DNA of 64,000 bases from Lentzea alba. Its GTDB lineage: Bacteria; Actinomycetota; Actinomycetes; Mycobacteriales; Pseudonocardiaceae. Where the stretch lies: positions 278,281-342,280 of the forward strand of contig NZ_JAAMPJ010000015.1 of NCBI RefSeq assembly GCF_011067745.1, in the 5' to 3' direction. The notes below the pieces were generated by a model. That model worked only from the letters and a program-made list of their open reading frames with translations, did not search any database and was not told where the DNA came from. The translations under genes were made by a program, and so were the position numbers. This document shows, piece by piece, positions 9,581 through 17,713 of the stretch (position 1 is its first letter; every line of letters starts with the position of its first letter).

Positions 9581-9596
9581 CTCGGTTTTGACCGAG
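9581..9596 (+). promoter_or_regulatory. Short inverted repeat before recombinase copy 1
   Basis: CTCGGT-TTTG-ACCGAG lies directly before the GAGGGAG ribosome site of the recombinase. It is identical upstream of copy 3 (59420-59435). It could be an RNA hairpin modulating initiation or a binding site. Confidence 0.4.
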
Positions 9597-9606
9597 GGAG
9601 CTGACT

Positions 9607-11067
9607 GTGGCCACGCTGACGAATACCGAACTGCTTGCATCGTTGACGGGTCTTCGCAGTCCAGCGGCACCCTCTGAGGAGCCTGGCCTGCGTTTTGCGT
9701 TCTACGGGCGGATGTCGACGAGCGTGTTCCAGGATGTGCAGACGTCTCATGCGTGGCAGCGTGCGGTGCCGGATGAGTTGATCGACGGCGTTGGTTCTGT
9801 CGTCGCTGAGTTCTTCGATGTAGGTGTCTCGCGGCGGTGGTCATGGCAGGACCGACCGGAGGCCGCGGCGTTGCTGGCCGCCGCCGCGGACCCTGGTCGT
9901 GACTTCGACGCGGTCGTCGTAGGTGAGTACGAGCGCGCGTTCCATGGTGATCAGTTCCGTGAGGTCGTGTCAGGACTCAATGCGTTGGGTGTCGCGGTGT
10001 GGTTGCCGGAGGCGGGTGGGCCGGTGGAGCTCGGTAGTCCGGTGCATGAGGCGTTGATGGTGTTGTTGGGTGCGCAGGCGCAGCGTGAGGTGGCGAGGGC
10101 GCGCCAGCGGGTGCTGGCGGCGATGCGGTCTCAGACGCGTGTGCAGGGCCGGTTTCTCGGTGGTCGGCCCCCGTATGGGTATCGGCTTGTTGATGGTGGT
10201 CGGCATCCGAATCCTGTGCATGGGCGGTGGGGTCGTCGGGTGCGGGTGTTGGCGCCGGATCCGGTGACGGCGCCGTGGGTGCGGTGGATGTTCGCCGAAC
10301 GGGCTCGCGGGCGCACTGTCGCGTCGTTGGCGCGCGAGCTCAACGACCGTGGTGTGGTGTGCCCGTCGGGTGCGGATCGCGAGCGAAACACGCATAGGTC
10401 GGGGGAGCGGTGGATCGTCCGGACAGTGGCGATGATCTTGGAGAACCCGCGCTATACCGGCCGGCAGGTCTGGAATCGAAGCAGCACGACAGGACACGGG
10501 GCAGGTGGGCGTACAGGTGGCCGCGGTTCAGGAGCGCTCCGGTACAACCCGGTCAGTGAGTGGGAGGTGTCCGAGCGGATCGCGCACGAGCCTCTCGTTG
10601 ATGACGAGAGGTTCGTCGCGGTGCAGGGGATGCGGGTGGCCAAGCCTGCCAAGGACGGCGAGGTACGGCGCTACCTGCTCGCGGGGCTCGTCGTGTGCGG
10701 GCTTTGTGGTCGGCGGATGGACGGCCACTGGGTTCATGGGCGTGCGGGCTATCGATGTCGGCATGGCTTCACCAGCGTCAAGCGACGTTCCGATGGTGTA
10801 CCGCGAAACCTCTACGTCCGAGAAGATCATCTGCTTGAGGCACTGCCACGTCTACTCGAACGGCCCGCGGGACCCGTGGACCAGGCCATGCGCAAGGACC
10901 TGGTCGATCAAGTCCGCAAGCAAGGCCTGCAAATTCAATATGACGGCCAGCGCGTTGAAATTCGATCCGGCCCAGCGATGGCGAAGACCGTGAAAGCTTC
11001 CCGTTGTCCAGTCCAGTCAACGCTCGCCCTGGACTGGTGTGACGGGGTGAAAACGGCCGAAATATGA
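9607..11067 (+). CDS. Large serine recombinase, copy 1
   Basis: 486 aa from a GTG with a GAGGGAG ribosome site. The resolvase domain opens with FYGRMSTS, giving catalytic Ser37 and Arg35. VVGEYERAFHG and a conserved helix follow, then a recombinase DNA-binding domain (GRPPYGYRLV; RWIVRTVAMILENPRYTGRQVWN) and a zinc ribbon (CGLCGRRM with RCRHG). It cuts and rejoins DNA through a phosphoserine bond. No integrated phage or plasmid genes sit beside it. Two close relatives occur at 27168 and 59446, and all three are followed by the same hairpin. Confidence 0.93.
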   Translation: MATLTNTELLASLTGLRSPAAPSEEPGLRFAFYGRMSTSVFQDVQTSHAWQRAVPDELIDGVGSVVAEFFDVGVSRRWSWQDRPEAAALLAAAADPGRDFDAVVVGEYERAFHGDQFREVVSGLNALGVAVWLPEAGGPVELGSPVHEALMVLLGAQAQREVARARQRVLAAMRSQTRVQGRFLGGRPPYGYRLVDGGRHPNPVHGRWGRRVRVLAPDPVTAPWVRWMFAERARGRTVASLARELNDRGVVCPSGADRERNTHRSGERWIVRTVAMILENPRYTGRQVWNRSSTTGHGAGGRTGGRGSGALRYNPVSEWEVSERIAHEPLVDDERFVAVQGMRVAKPAKDGEVRRYLLAGLVVCGLCGRRMDGHWVHGRAGYRCRHGFTSVKRRSDGVPRNLYVREDHLLEALPRLLERPAGPVDQAMRKDLVDQVRKQGLQIQYDGQRVEIRSGPAMAKTVKASRCPVQSTLALDWCDGVKTAEI

Positions 11068-11068
11068 A

Positions 11069-11104
11069 TTACCCCACGGGATTCTGGTGAATCCCGTGGG
11101 GTAA
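11069..11104 (+). repeat. Recombinase 3' hairpin, copy 1
   Basis: TTACCCCACGGGATTC, a 4-base loop (TGGT) and the exact reverse complement form a 16-bp perfect stem one base after the recombinase stop. There is no T tract. It may end transcription, or it may be a recombinase site, because conservation continues to AGAATGTCCGAG in all three copies. Confidence 0.75.
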
Positions 11105-11234
11105 GAGAATGTCCGAGGGACTTGGGTCCCCATGTGTAGCAAGCTTGCGCAGTTCGCGTGTTCATGCGCTATTGGATAGCTCGAACCCAGTATAGAGGGC
11201 CAGTCGACGCGATTCAATCTTTCGGCGCTAAGTT

Positions 11235-11517
11235 CTGTCGATTGGGGTCAAGACCTTTCGCGGCGAACTGTTGCGTCGCAGGTTGACCTGGAATCAGATC
11301 GGTCTATGGTGCGCGGAGAGTGCGAGCGACACCACGACGAGCACCGCATCCACCGGTCACTCGCTGGCGCGGCGCCCTTGAGGGTCCGGCCACAGCCTCT
11401 CGAACCCGATCAGATCGAACGCCTCACCTTAGATCGGCAAGATCGTCTCGTCGGAGTCATCCGCGAGTATCGCCACGTGGCTTTACCTGCATGGACGTAG
11501 TTTTCGGCACGCACAAC
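11235..11517 (+). pseudogene. 3' remnant of integrase-core IS with its right end
   Basis: Reading with frame changes gives KTFRGELLRRRLTWNQ, ERHHDEHRIHRSLAGAAPL and DQIERLTLDRQDRL..VIREYRH. This is the C-terminus of the same DDE transposase family as the element at 35057. The fragment ends with GGACGTAGTTTTCGGCACGC at 11493-11512, matching in reverse orientation the left end at 35057. The first two thirds of the IS are missing and the recombinase region abuts the break. A homologous fragment follows recombinase copy 2. Confidence 0.75.
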
Positions 11518-11635
11518 TCGTCGATGAGGCCGGTGACGCGAATGATATCGTCCACCTGGCTTGAGGCAAGGTCGCTGGAGACGCGCATTTGCGCTCATTC
11601 CAGCCTTCTGGGTGCAGTCCACCGGTAGATCAGTC

Positions 11636-12310
11636 CTAAGCGGACGGAAACCGTGACGGTCGTAGCACGAGTTCCGCGCTGTGGTCGACGCACCGCTGCC
11701 GAGGCCGGGGCAGGCCGCGACCTCTCAGCGCGCGATCGAGGTGGCCGTAGACGGTGCCGAGGTCGAGCGGACCGGAAGTGTCCTCCAACAGCCGCACCAG
11801 TTCGCCGGTGAACTCGGTGTTGCGGGCCTCTGTGCGGTACTCGGCCTTGCGCGTGCGGTTGGTGGCGCTCAGCAGGTGCAGGTCCGCGGCGGCGGGGGAG
11901 TCGAGCACGAGGCCCGAGTAGCAGCAGTCGAGGATCACCACCCGGTGCTGCGCGGGGGCGTGTCGCAGGATCTCGAGCACCGAGTCGACCGGCAGGGAGG
12001 TGCGGCGTGCGTGACGAGGCACGTCCACCGAACCTGGCAGGGCCAGGCACAGTCGGTCGTCGTCATCTCGCAGGCCGTGCCCCGTGTAGTAGAAGAGCAG
12101 AATGTCGGCCGGGGACGAGGCGCACAGGTTGAGCCGGTCGAACACCACCTGTGTGGTGGGCGGGTCCACGAGCGCGTGCAAGCCGCCGGGGTCGAAGACG
12201 TCGACGAGGGCGTCGTAGAGGTCGGTGATGTTCGCCGCGCTCCAGTCGAGCTGCGGCAGACCCGCCGTGTAGGTGCTGGTGCCGACCAGCACGGCACGCG
12301 CGCCGGGCAC
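11636..12310 (-). CDS. Caspase-family (peptidase C14) protein
   Basis: 224 aa from a GTG immediately after the stop of the EACC1 gene (TGAGTG). The p20-like fold shows the catalytic His in FYYTGHG (H78) and Cys in ILDCCYSG (C130). Substrate-loop residues follow, with no extra domain. Metacaspase-like peptidases cleave proteins after basic or acidic residues and act as effectors in predicted bacterial conflict and cell-suicide systems. It is the last gene of a four-gene leftward operon and the probable executioner of that system. Confidence 0.88.
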   Translation of the reverse strand: MPGARAVLVGTSTYTAGLPQLDWSAANITDLYDALVDVFDPGGLHALVDPPTTQVVFDRLNLCASSPADILLFYYTGHGLRDDDDRLCLALPGSVDVPRHARRTSLPVDSVLEILRHAPAQHRVVILDCCYSGLVLDSPAAADLHLLSATNRTRKAEYRTEARNTEFTGELVRLLEDTSGPLDLGTVYGHLDRALRGRGLPRPRQRCVDHSAELVLRPSRFPSA

Positions 12311-12664
12311 TCAGTCCTCGTCCAGGATCTGTGCTATCCGGTCCAGCAACGCCTCCGCGTCCACCGGCCCCTCGACGTCGATTTTGAGCTGTTCTCCCCG
12401 GTGCGGTACCGAGATCCGCAGCTTGACCCGGCGCGCCTTGGCCCGCTCGGTGAGCCAGGTGAAGAACGGCCGGCTCAGCGGCACGGCTGCGGCGAGCACG
12501 ATCACGGCATCGGCGGCACCGCCCAGTTCGCCTTCGGCGGGACCGATCATGCGGAGGCTGAGGCAGCCGCGCAGGTCCTCCTCCAGCCACTCGATGAGGT
12601 CGCGGGCGTCACGGTCGCGTTCGGCGGGGGCACCCTCGAACTCGAAGAGGAACTCGTCCGGCAC
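12311..12664 (-). CDS. EACC1 (effector-associated constant component 1) domain protein
   Basis: 117 aa. It opens DEFLFEFEGAP, then the wing DLIEWLEEDLRG, LGGAADAVIVLAAAVPLSRP, FTWLTER and LKIDVEGPVDAEALLDRI. This order and length match the EACC1 family described next to caspase, trypsin and TIR-type effectors in actinobacterial NTP-dependent conflict systems. Its molecular role is not established; it is thought to be an adaptor for the effector. The gene directly precedes the caspase gene with no spacer and follows the 372-aa gene by 6 bp. Confidence 0.75.
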   Translation of the reverse strand: MPDEFLFEFEGAPAERDRDARDLIEWLEEDLRGCLSLRMIGPAEGELGGAADAVIVLAAAVPLSRPFFTWLTERAKARRVKLRISVPHRGEQLKIDVEGPVDAEALLDRIAQILDED

Positions 12665-12670
12665 TGCGGA

Positions 12671-13789
12671 TCACCTTTCAGTGGTGGTGGAATCGTGCGG
12701 GCGTGGCCGCCCGGACATGTCGAACAAGGGCAGGTGGCCCGGCACCTGGTAGGGCAGGCGGAACGCGAGGGCGGCCTCGTCCAGGTCAGACAGGTCGCAG
12801 AGGATGCGCTCGGACTCGCGCATGCCGTCCGGCGGTGACCCCTGGGCGTAGGTGAGGTCGAGCCAGTCGCGGTTGAGCGCGGCGAGGTTGTGCCAGATGT
12901 CGTCGAGCTCCCCGGCAGGAGGCGAGACCGCCACCCCGCCGCCGGTCTTGGCGGCGACCAGCTCCCCGAAGCCCCTCGGCAGGGGACTCCGGGAGATGAC
13001 GGAGATCCGCGTGCGGAAGCACGTCCCGGACGTGTACCGGGCAGCGGCGTGGGCGTAGCGCGGGGCGGTGCGCACGGCGAACGGGTCCGGTCGCATGAGC
13101 ACGTTCCACACTGGGCTGGGAACACCGGGCCTGGACAGGTGGCTGTACTCCGCGGCGAGCCGGTGCAGGTCGGCCGCCAGCGCGTCTGTGGGCCGGTAGG
13201 GCTCCAGGTACACGCTGAGGACGGTCGGCTCCGCTGCGTGCGCCAGCTCGCGCCACAGCGGTTCCCACGACAGGTCGGCTGGTGGCAGCGCCGGGGACAC
13301 GGCGAAGCAGTACCGCCGCTGCGTGTCCGGGCGGGTGCAGTCCGCCCACTCGAGTCGCTTGCGCACCTCGAACGTGCCCTTGGCGTCGAGCGCGCCGGGC
13401 ACGAGGTGCTTGCTGACCTCCTCCGCGTCGAGCACGGGGTCGGTCTGCACGTGCATCGGCGAGTCGGTGAGCCGGTCCCGCAACCGCACCGCGGCCTGCA
13501 CCGCCTTGCACGGGTCGGGGTCCCGCACTCTTCCGAGGAGGACGCACGAAAGGAGCTTCGTCCTGGGGTCGCTGCAGAATCGCAGCTCCCACCGCGCGTC
13601 CGACTCGGTCGTCCACTGGTTCGCGAGCCAGGCGTGCTCGCGGGTGAGGGTCTGCGCGAGCCGTTGTGGCTCTGTCACGTTGGGGAACGCGCCGGTGTCC
13701 CTCATCTTGAGAGCGGGACGCACGCGCACGCCGATCCACGCCCAGCTCATCTCGTCCGTGCTGGAGAGCAGAACGCCGGGAACGGTCAC
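12671..13789 (-). CDS. Protein of unknown function in caspase-EACC1 operon
   Basis: 372 aa from a GTG that overlaps the upstream gene's TGA as GTGA. I do not recognise a family. The sequence is soluble, with WAWIGVRVRPALKMRD near the start and scattered Trp and Cys. Parts such as YSHLSRPGVPSPVWNVLMRPDPFAVR resemble the substrate-binding half of a larger fold. There are no membrane segments or nucleotide-binding motifs. Position between a membrane protein and EACC1-caspase suggests a sensor or adaptor. Confidence 0.75.
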   Translation of the reverse strand: MTVPGVLLSSTDEMSWAWIGVRVRPALKMRDTGAFPNVTEPQRLAQTLTREHAWLANQWTTESDARWELRFCSDPRTKLLSCVLLGRVRDPDPCKAVQAAVRLRDRLTDSPMHVQTDPVLDAEEVSKHLVPGALDAKGTFEVRKRLEWADCTRPDTQRRYCFAVSPALPPADLSWEPLWRELAHAAEPTVLSVYLEPYRPTDALAADLHRLAAEYSHLSRPGVPSPVWNVLMRPDPFAVRTAPRYAHAAARYTSGTCFRTRISVISRSPLPRGFGELVAAKTGGGVAVSPPAGELDDIWHNLAALNRDWLDLTYAQGSPPDGMRESERILCDLSDLDEAALAFRLPYQVPGHLPLFDMSGRPRPHDSTTTER

Positions 13790-14661
13790 GGCGACTGCGG
13801 CAGCCCGTGCCGCCCAGGTGCGGAACCGTGGTCGGCGGTTGGCGGTGCGAACCCGCCCGGCACCGGACCGCTCGCGAACTGGCCCTCCTCGACGGGCGGC
13901 ATTCCGTACGGGAAGCCGAACTGCTCCGGCACCTGGATGCCCTCGACGGCGACCATCAGGCCCTCGCGGCACGCGGCGTGGACGGCCTCGCGCATGGCTC
14001 GCGCGCGGTCCGCGCGCAGCATGGTGATCTCCGGATCGTTGTGACCGAGCATGCTGCGCACGATGCCGCTGAGAAACTGCCAGATCAGCGCGGCGCCGCG
14101 CCGCGAACGCCACATCTGCCAGCCCAGGTAGAGGCTGGTGCCGTAGCTGAACACCGAGACGTAGACCCGGAAGTCGCCCTCGGTGAGGAAGAGCCGGTGG
14201 CTGAGGTCGGTCGGCGCGGCTCCGGTGCGGATGCGCCGCGGACCGCCCCCGAAAGGCAGTTGTCGGCGCTGCACCGTGCCGGTGATCTGGCTGTACGCCG
14301 AGTGCACGAACTCGGCGCGGTCGGGCAGCACGACCCGCCACTCGGCGATCGGCTCCGGCAGCTTGCTCAGCAGCACGATCGCCACGAAGACGCCGATGGC
14401 GACGACATTGCCCGTGATGCCGAAAAAGAACGAGGCCTCCGGGCTCACGAGGATGAACAGCAGGGCGAGGAGCCAGAACGCCATCCAGACGAGCACCGAG
14501 GCGACGGCGCCGCGCAGCCAGAGCGAGAAGATCACGCGCCAGCCGACCGTGTCGTCCAGATACATGTCCATCGGCTGGTGGCGCAGAGTTTTGTCCAGGT
14601 AGGCGGCGTTGCCGTCGCCTCCTCGCCAGCCCGGTATCGGGTGGACTTCGTTTTCGTTCAC
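13786..14661 (-). CDS. Two-helix membrane protein, first gene of caspase-EACC1 operon
   Basis: 291 aa from the GTG at 14661, which has GGAAGG upstream. Two adjacent transmembrane helices (about residues 50-72 and 80-100) form a hairpin with both ends probably in the cytoplasm. A soluble domain of about 130 aa follows (FLTEGDFRVYVSVFSYGTSLYLGW), then a third weak hydrophobic stretch and a Pro/Gly-rich tail. The family is not recognised. It may place the downstream sensor and caspase at the membrane. Confidence 0.78.
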   Translation of the reverse strand: MNENEVHPIPGWRGGDGNAAYLDKTLRHQPMDMYLDDTVGWRVIFSLWLRGAVASVLVWMAFWLLALLFILVSPEASFFFGITGNVVAIGVFVAIVLLSKLPEPIAEWRVVLPDRAEFVHSAYSQITGTVQRRQLPFGGGPRRIRTGAAPTDLSHRLFLTEGDFRVYVSVFSYGTSLYLGWQMWRSRRGAALIWQFLSGIVRSMLGHNDPEITMLRADRARAMREAVHAACREGLMVAVEGIQVPEQFGFPYGMPPVEEGQFASGPVPGGFAPPTADHGSAPGRHGLPQSP

Positions 14662-14966
14662 TGTCGGTCCTTCCGGAGGCGTCGTGCAACCACCGGATAA
14701 GTAGCGATCATCCTGTGAACCGTTATCAGAATTGCGCGCATTCACTCGTTTGGCCCAGCTTGATCCAGGTCCCGTGGAATGCCGGAAGGAAATCCCGCTG
14801 CGGCACGGGGTTGTCGCGCGTTTCGTTCCTCCCGTTCGTGGTGGAATTCGATGACGGGGTTCTGACCCTCCGAGGATGCGGCCTGTTCGCAAGGCATTGA
14901 GCCGTAGACTCCGGCCGTCAACGCCGACGGGTTCGGTCGTTGCGCGCTTGTGGGTGAGGAGATCGC
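14662..14966. other. Divergent intergenic region
   Basis: This 305-bp gap must hold the promoters of the leftward caspase operon and the rightward 403-aa gene. It is less GC-rich than its flanks. I see no clear -35/-10 pair. GAATTGCGCGCATTC at about 14733 resembles the LacI operator core but is not palindromic beyond it. Confidence 0.5.
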
Positions 14967-16178
14967 ATGCAGGACGGTTCGGGCTCGACGGAGATCGCCG
15001 AGTCTGAGGAGAGCGGTCGGAGCAACACGACCGACTCGCCTGTCGCGGACGATCTGACCTCCGATTCGGACATCGACTCGGCGACGACGTCGACCGTTCT
15101 GGTGGAGGTTCTCCCCGGGGTGGCTGTCGTCGCCGGTGAGGTCCCGCCGGAGCTGAAGCCCGAACTGATCGACTTCGGGATCGTGCCGACCGCCGACCGC
15201 AAGCAGATTTCAACGATTCTCGCCTCGGTCGGGAACGCGGCGACCGCGGCCGGCAACCTCGGGAACGCGTTCGCTGGCGTACGAGGGCTCTACAGGATCG
15301 GCGACGCGGCACAGGCCCTGCTGAAGAGCGGTGCGACGCTCGCGGTCAAGGACGGCGGGAACCTCGGAACGGTGATAGGTCCGGGTGGCGTCCTGCACCA
15401 GGCCCGCTTCTACCCCGTGAGCGCGGTGAGCAAGGCGCCGATCGCGGCCTCGGTCGGACCGGCACTGGCCATGGTCGCCCTCCAGATGATGCTGAACGAG
15501 GTCTCGGGCCTCGTCAGGACCAACCTGGCGGCGACGAACCAGGTCCTCACGACCCTCCGCAAGGAGCAGTGGGCCGAGCTGATGGGTCTCGTCGGCGCCA
15601 TCGACCGCGCGGTCGACCAGGCTCGGGAGATCGAGTCGGTTCCGACGTCGTTGTGGGACGACGTCGCGGGCAGTGGAGCGCTGCTGCAGAAGCAGCTCGA
15701 GCTCTACCAGAGGAACGTCCGCGACCATGTCAAGCAGATCAGCCGGCCCGACGCACGCGGCTACCGCGAGTACCTGCAGACCAACGCCGAAAGCATCACC
15801 TTCGACGTCCACGCCCTGCTGTCCTCCCTCAATGCATGGACGGGGTACCACGCGCTTCGCGCCGCAAGGGCGAGAGCCGCCGGTCGTGAAGACGCCGCCG
15901 AGGCGCACTATGCCGAGGTCATTGCCCGCGACACCCGTGCGGAATTCGACTCGACCCTGGCCGAGACGACGAGCCTCGCCGACGCGCTGGTCCGGCAGTT
16001 GCGGATCACCGTCGAGCTCCGCGAACCCGACGCATGGCTGCTGTCGGGGAAGCGGAAGGACGTGAAGGCGGCCCGCGCGACGTCCACTAGGCTTTTGGAA
16101 GCCATCGAGCCCCTTGCCGATGCTCTCCACCCTCCGGTCCCTCCGCTCGAGGCCCCCGACGTCATCTGCGGACCCTAA
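14967..16178 (+). CDS. Hypothetical protein with acidic N-terminus and Gly/Ala-rich core
   Basis: 403 aa; the ATG has GGAG eight bases upstream. Residues 1-45 are Ser, Asp and Glu rich and probably disordered. Residues 85-190 are Gly/Ala-rich and weakly hydrophobic (NAATAAGNLGNAF, VGPALAMVALQMMLNEVSGLV) and could associate with membranes. Residues 190-400 are predicted helical. No catalytic motif is seen. Its TAA stop is in frame with the next reading frame, so the two may be halves of one protein. Confidence 0.75.
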   Translation: MQDGSGSTEIAESEESGRSNTTDSPVADDLTSDSDIDSATTSTVLVEVLPGVAVVAGEVPPELKPELIDFGIVPTADRKQISTILASVGNAATAAGNLGNAFAGVRGLYRIGDAAQALLKSGATLAVKDGGNLGTVIGPGGVLHQARFYPVSAVSKAPIAASVGPALAMVALQMMLNEVSGLVRTNLAATNQVLTTLRKEQWAELMGLVGAIDRAVDQAREIESVPTSLWDDVAGSGALLQKQLELYQRNVRDHVKQISRPDARGYREYLQTNAESITFDVHALLSSLNAWTGYHALRAARARAAGREDAAEAHYAEVIARDTRAEFDSTLAETTSLADALVRQLRITVELREPDAWLLSGKRKDVKAARATSTRLLEAIEPLADALHPPVPPLEAPDVICGP

Positions 16179-16181
16179 TCG

Positions 16182-16724
16182 CTGGACACAGAGCCGTACC
16201 TCCGCGTTCTGCGGTGGCTCTTCGAGGACGGTGAGGTCCTTCGCGCACTCGGGTTCCCCGTGCAGTTCGACGACGGTCCCATTTCCGCGATCGTCGTCGG
16301 AGCGATGGGGATGTTGGGGGCAGGGACGGACAGGACGCTGGTCGCCGTGACGGACCGCCGCATCATCCTGGCCACGTCGAACCCGTTTCTCGAGGAAGCC
16401 GAGATCCAGCAGGACATCCCGATCGACCAGGTGCGCTATGTCCGAGCACCGGCCGCACCGGACAGCGGTTCACGCCTCGTGATCGATCTCATCACGCGCG
16501 ACGAGAACGTCCGCTGGCTCTTCCACGCCGACGTCGGCACCAGCCGAGTGGACGCGCTCGCCGCTGTGCTCGCCGAGTCGATGACGATCCCGGACGCTGA
16601 ACGCGATGTGCTCCAACGGCGGCGCCACGCCGCCGTCGAGATGGACGAGGGTGCCGGCGCGACTTCCACCCAACCCACTGGACTCGAGGCCACGGCCTGC
16701 GATACCGAGTCGGCCTCGGGCTGA
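16182..16724 (+). CDS. Hypothetical PH-like domain protein, unusual or missing start
   Basis: The frame is open directly after the TAA at 16176-16178 and gives convincing sequence from its first codons (LDTEPYLRVLRWLFEDGEVLRALGFP). No ATG, GTG or TTG precedes that segment; a CTG at 16182 or the internal GTG at 16260 are the options. The core TDRTLVAVTDRRIILAT..IPIDQVRYV has the strand pattern of bacterial PH/YokE-like domains. The start given is the CTG, about 180 aa. It may be expressed by readthrough or reinitiation, or the upstream stop may be a recent nonsense change. Confidence 0.55.
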   Translation: MDTEPYLRVLRWLFEDGEVLRALGFPVQFDDGPISAIVVGAMGMLGAGTDRTLVAVTDRRIILATSNPFLEEAEIQQDIPIDQVRYVRAPAAPDSGSRLVIDLITRDENVRWLFHADVGTSRVDALAAVLAESMTIPDAERDVLQRRRHAAVEMDEGAGATSTQPTGLEATACDTESASG

Positions 16725-17175
16725 AAGCCGCCTCTACAGCAGCCCCGCGAGGGATCTCCGGGCCTGCCGTGAGCGCCGCTGCCACAGCCACGTCGGAGTC
16801 GACGAATCGTTGTGTCAAGGGCACCGGCCGGAACCGGACGTAGCGGCGGGTGACCTCGGTGGTCGCGTCATCGTGCTCGGCCATGATCTCCCGGACCCGC
16901 TCCTCAGGCAGCTGCCGCAGGTGGTTGACGGCCGCCGAGAACGTCACGACCGAGCCTGCGATGGGCGCGGGGTCGGCGTCGACGCGGTGTGTTTGCGGAA
17001 ACGGGTGGACGACCCCGTCGATCATCGCGAACGACTCCATCCCACCGGACGGCAGGCAGAACTCCGCGATCCAGAACCTGCTGGTGCCGTCCATCGTGTC
17101 GGCGAACTCCCAAACACGGGTGTTCGCCAGCGTGCAGAGAATCGCGGCACCCTGCTGTGAGATCCCGAAAAGATC
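16725..17175 (-). pseudogene. Coding-like segment in frame after the TIR stop
   Basis: Translation continues in the TIR gene's frame after its TGA: DLFGISQQGAAILCTLANTR, then FWIAEFCLPSGGMESFAMIDG, then LPEERVREIMAEHDDATTEV. The composition is protein-like, not a shadow of another gene. An ATG at 17094 with GGGAG upstream could start a separate gene. The frame stays open to 16492, but its last 75 codons lie antisense to the rightward gene and look unreal. It is either a downstream gene with an unclear start or the lost C-terminus of a longer TIR protein. Confidence 0.4.
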
Positions 17176-17628
17176 TCAAGCTGGCGCGCGTTCCCGCCGC
17201 ACCAGCAACACGGCTTCTTTGGCGTGCAGGAACCGGCCACCGGCCGCCATGCCCTGCGACCGGTAGACGAGTCGATGGGCTGCCCGCCGGTACTCGGCAG
17301 GCCTGCGGAAGTCGACGTGCGCCGTCTCTCCGAGCGTGGGTGCCCGCGCCGGCGGGACGTCCTCGACCAGCAACGGCAGCACCGGTACGTCCGCGTCATC
17401 GGCGAGATCGATCTCCTGCTGGACCCAGAACGAGTTCGCCGCTGCCTTGGACACCACCACGACCAGGAACTCCGCCTCGGCGATGGCGTTGCTGATCGAG
17501 GTGAGACTCTCTCCTGCGCGGAGTTCGCGTTCGTCGACCCAGACCTCGATCGAATGCCGTTCCAGTTCAGCGGTCGACCGGCGGACGAACGCGCGGTCTT
17601 TGCTGCTGGAGGACACGAACACAGCCAT
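17176..17628 (-). CDS. TIR-domain protein
   Basis: 150 aa; the ATG at 17628 has a strong AAGGAG site, which decides it over ATGs further upstream. Strand A is MAVFVSSSSKDRAFV, followed by IEVWVDERELRAGE (BB loop). FLVVVVSKAAANSFWVQQEI gives Ser60 and the conserved Glu72, compatible with NADase activity. Bacterial TIR proteins deplete NAD or make cyclic ADP-ribose signals on infection, or act as adaptors. It lies 85 bp downstream of the membrane TIR-like gene on the same strand. Confidence 0.85.
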   Translation of the reverse strand: MAVFVSSSSKDRAFVRRSTAELERHSIEVWVDERELRAGESLTSISNAIAEAEFLVVVVSKAAANSFWVQQEIDLADDADVPVLPLLVEDVPPARAPTLGETAHVDFRRPAEYRRAAHRLVYRSQGMAAGGRFLHAKEAVLLVRRERAPA

Positions 17629-17713
17629 TCGCGGTCTCCTTGTGGGTCGAGGTGACGGCGATGTCGACGTCTGAGCGTCGTCGGTTACTGGCGTCATCAC
17701 CCCCCGCCCGGCC

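Noticed and set aside
10000-10500. His/Arg/Pro-rich minus-strand frames repeated in all three recombinases
   Set aside because: They are identical only because the recombinase DNA is identical; antisense shadows with no start signals.
11069-11104. Recombinase hairpin as a standard intrinsic terminator
   Set aside because: No T tract follows in any of the three copies, and conservation extends past the hairpin, so a plain terminator label is not justified.
13790-14689. Arg-rich N-terminal extension of the 372-aa protein
   Set aside because: Overlaps the membrane-protein gene in another frame; real sequence starts at the GTGA-coupled GTG 13789.
14733-14747. GAATTGCGCGCATTC as another LacI operator
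   Set aside because: Only the GCGCGC core matches; it is remote from sugar genes and such cores occur by chance in GC-rich DNA.
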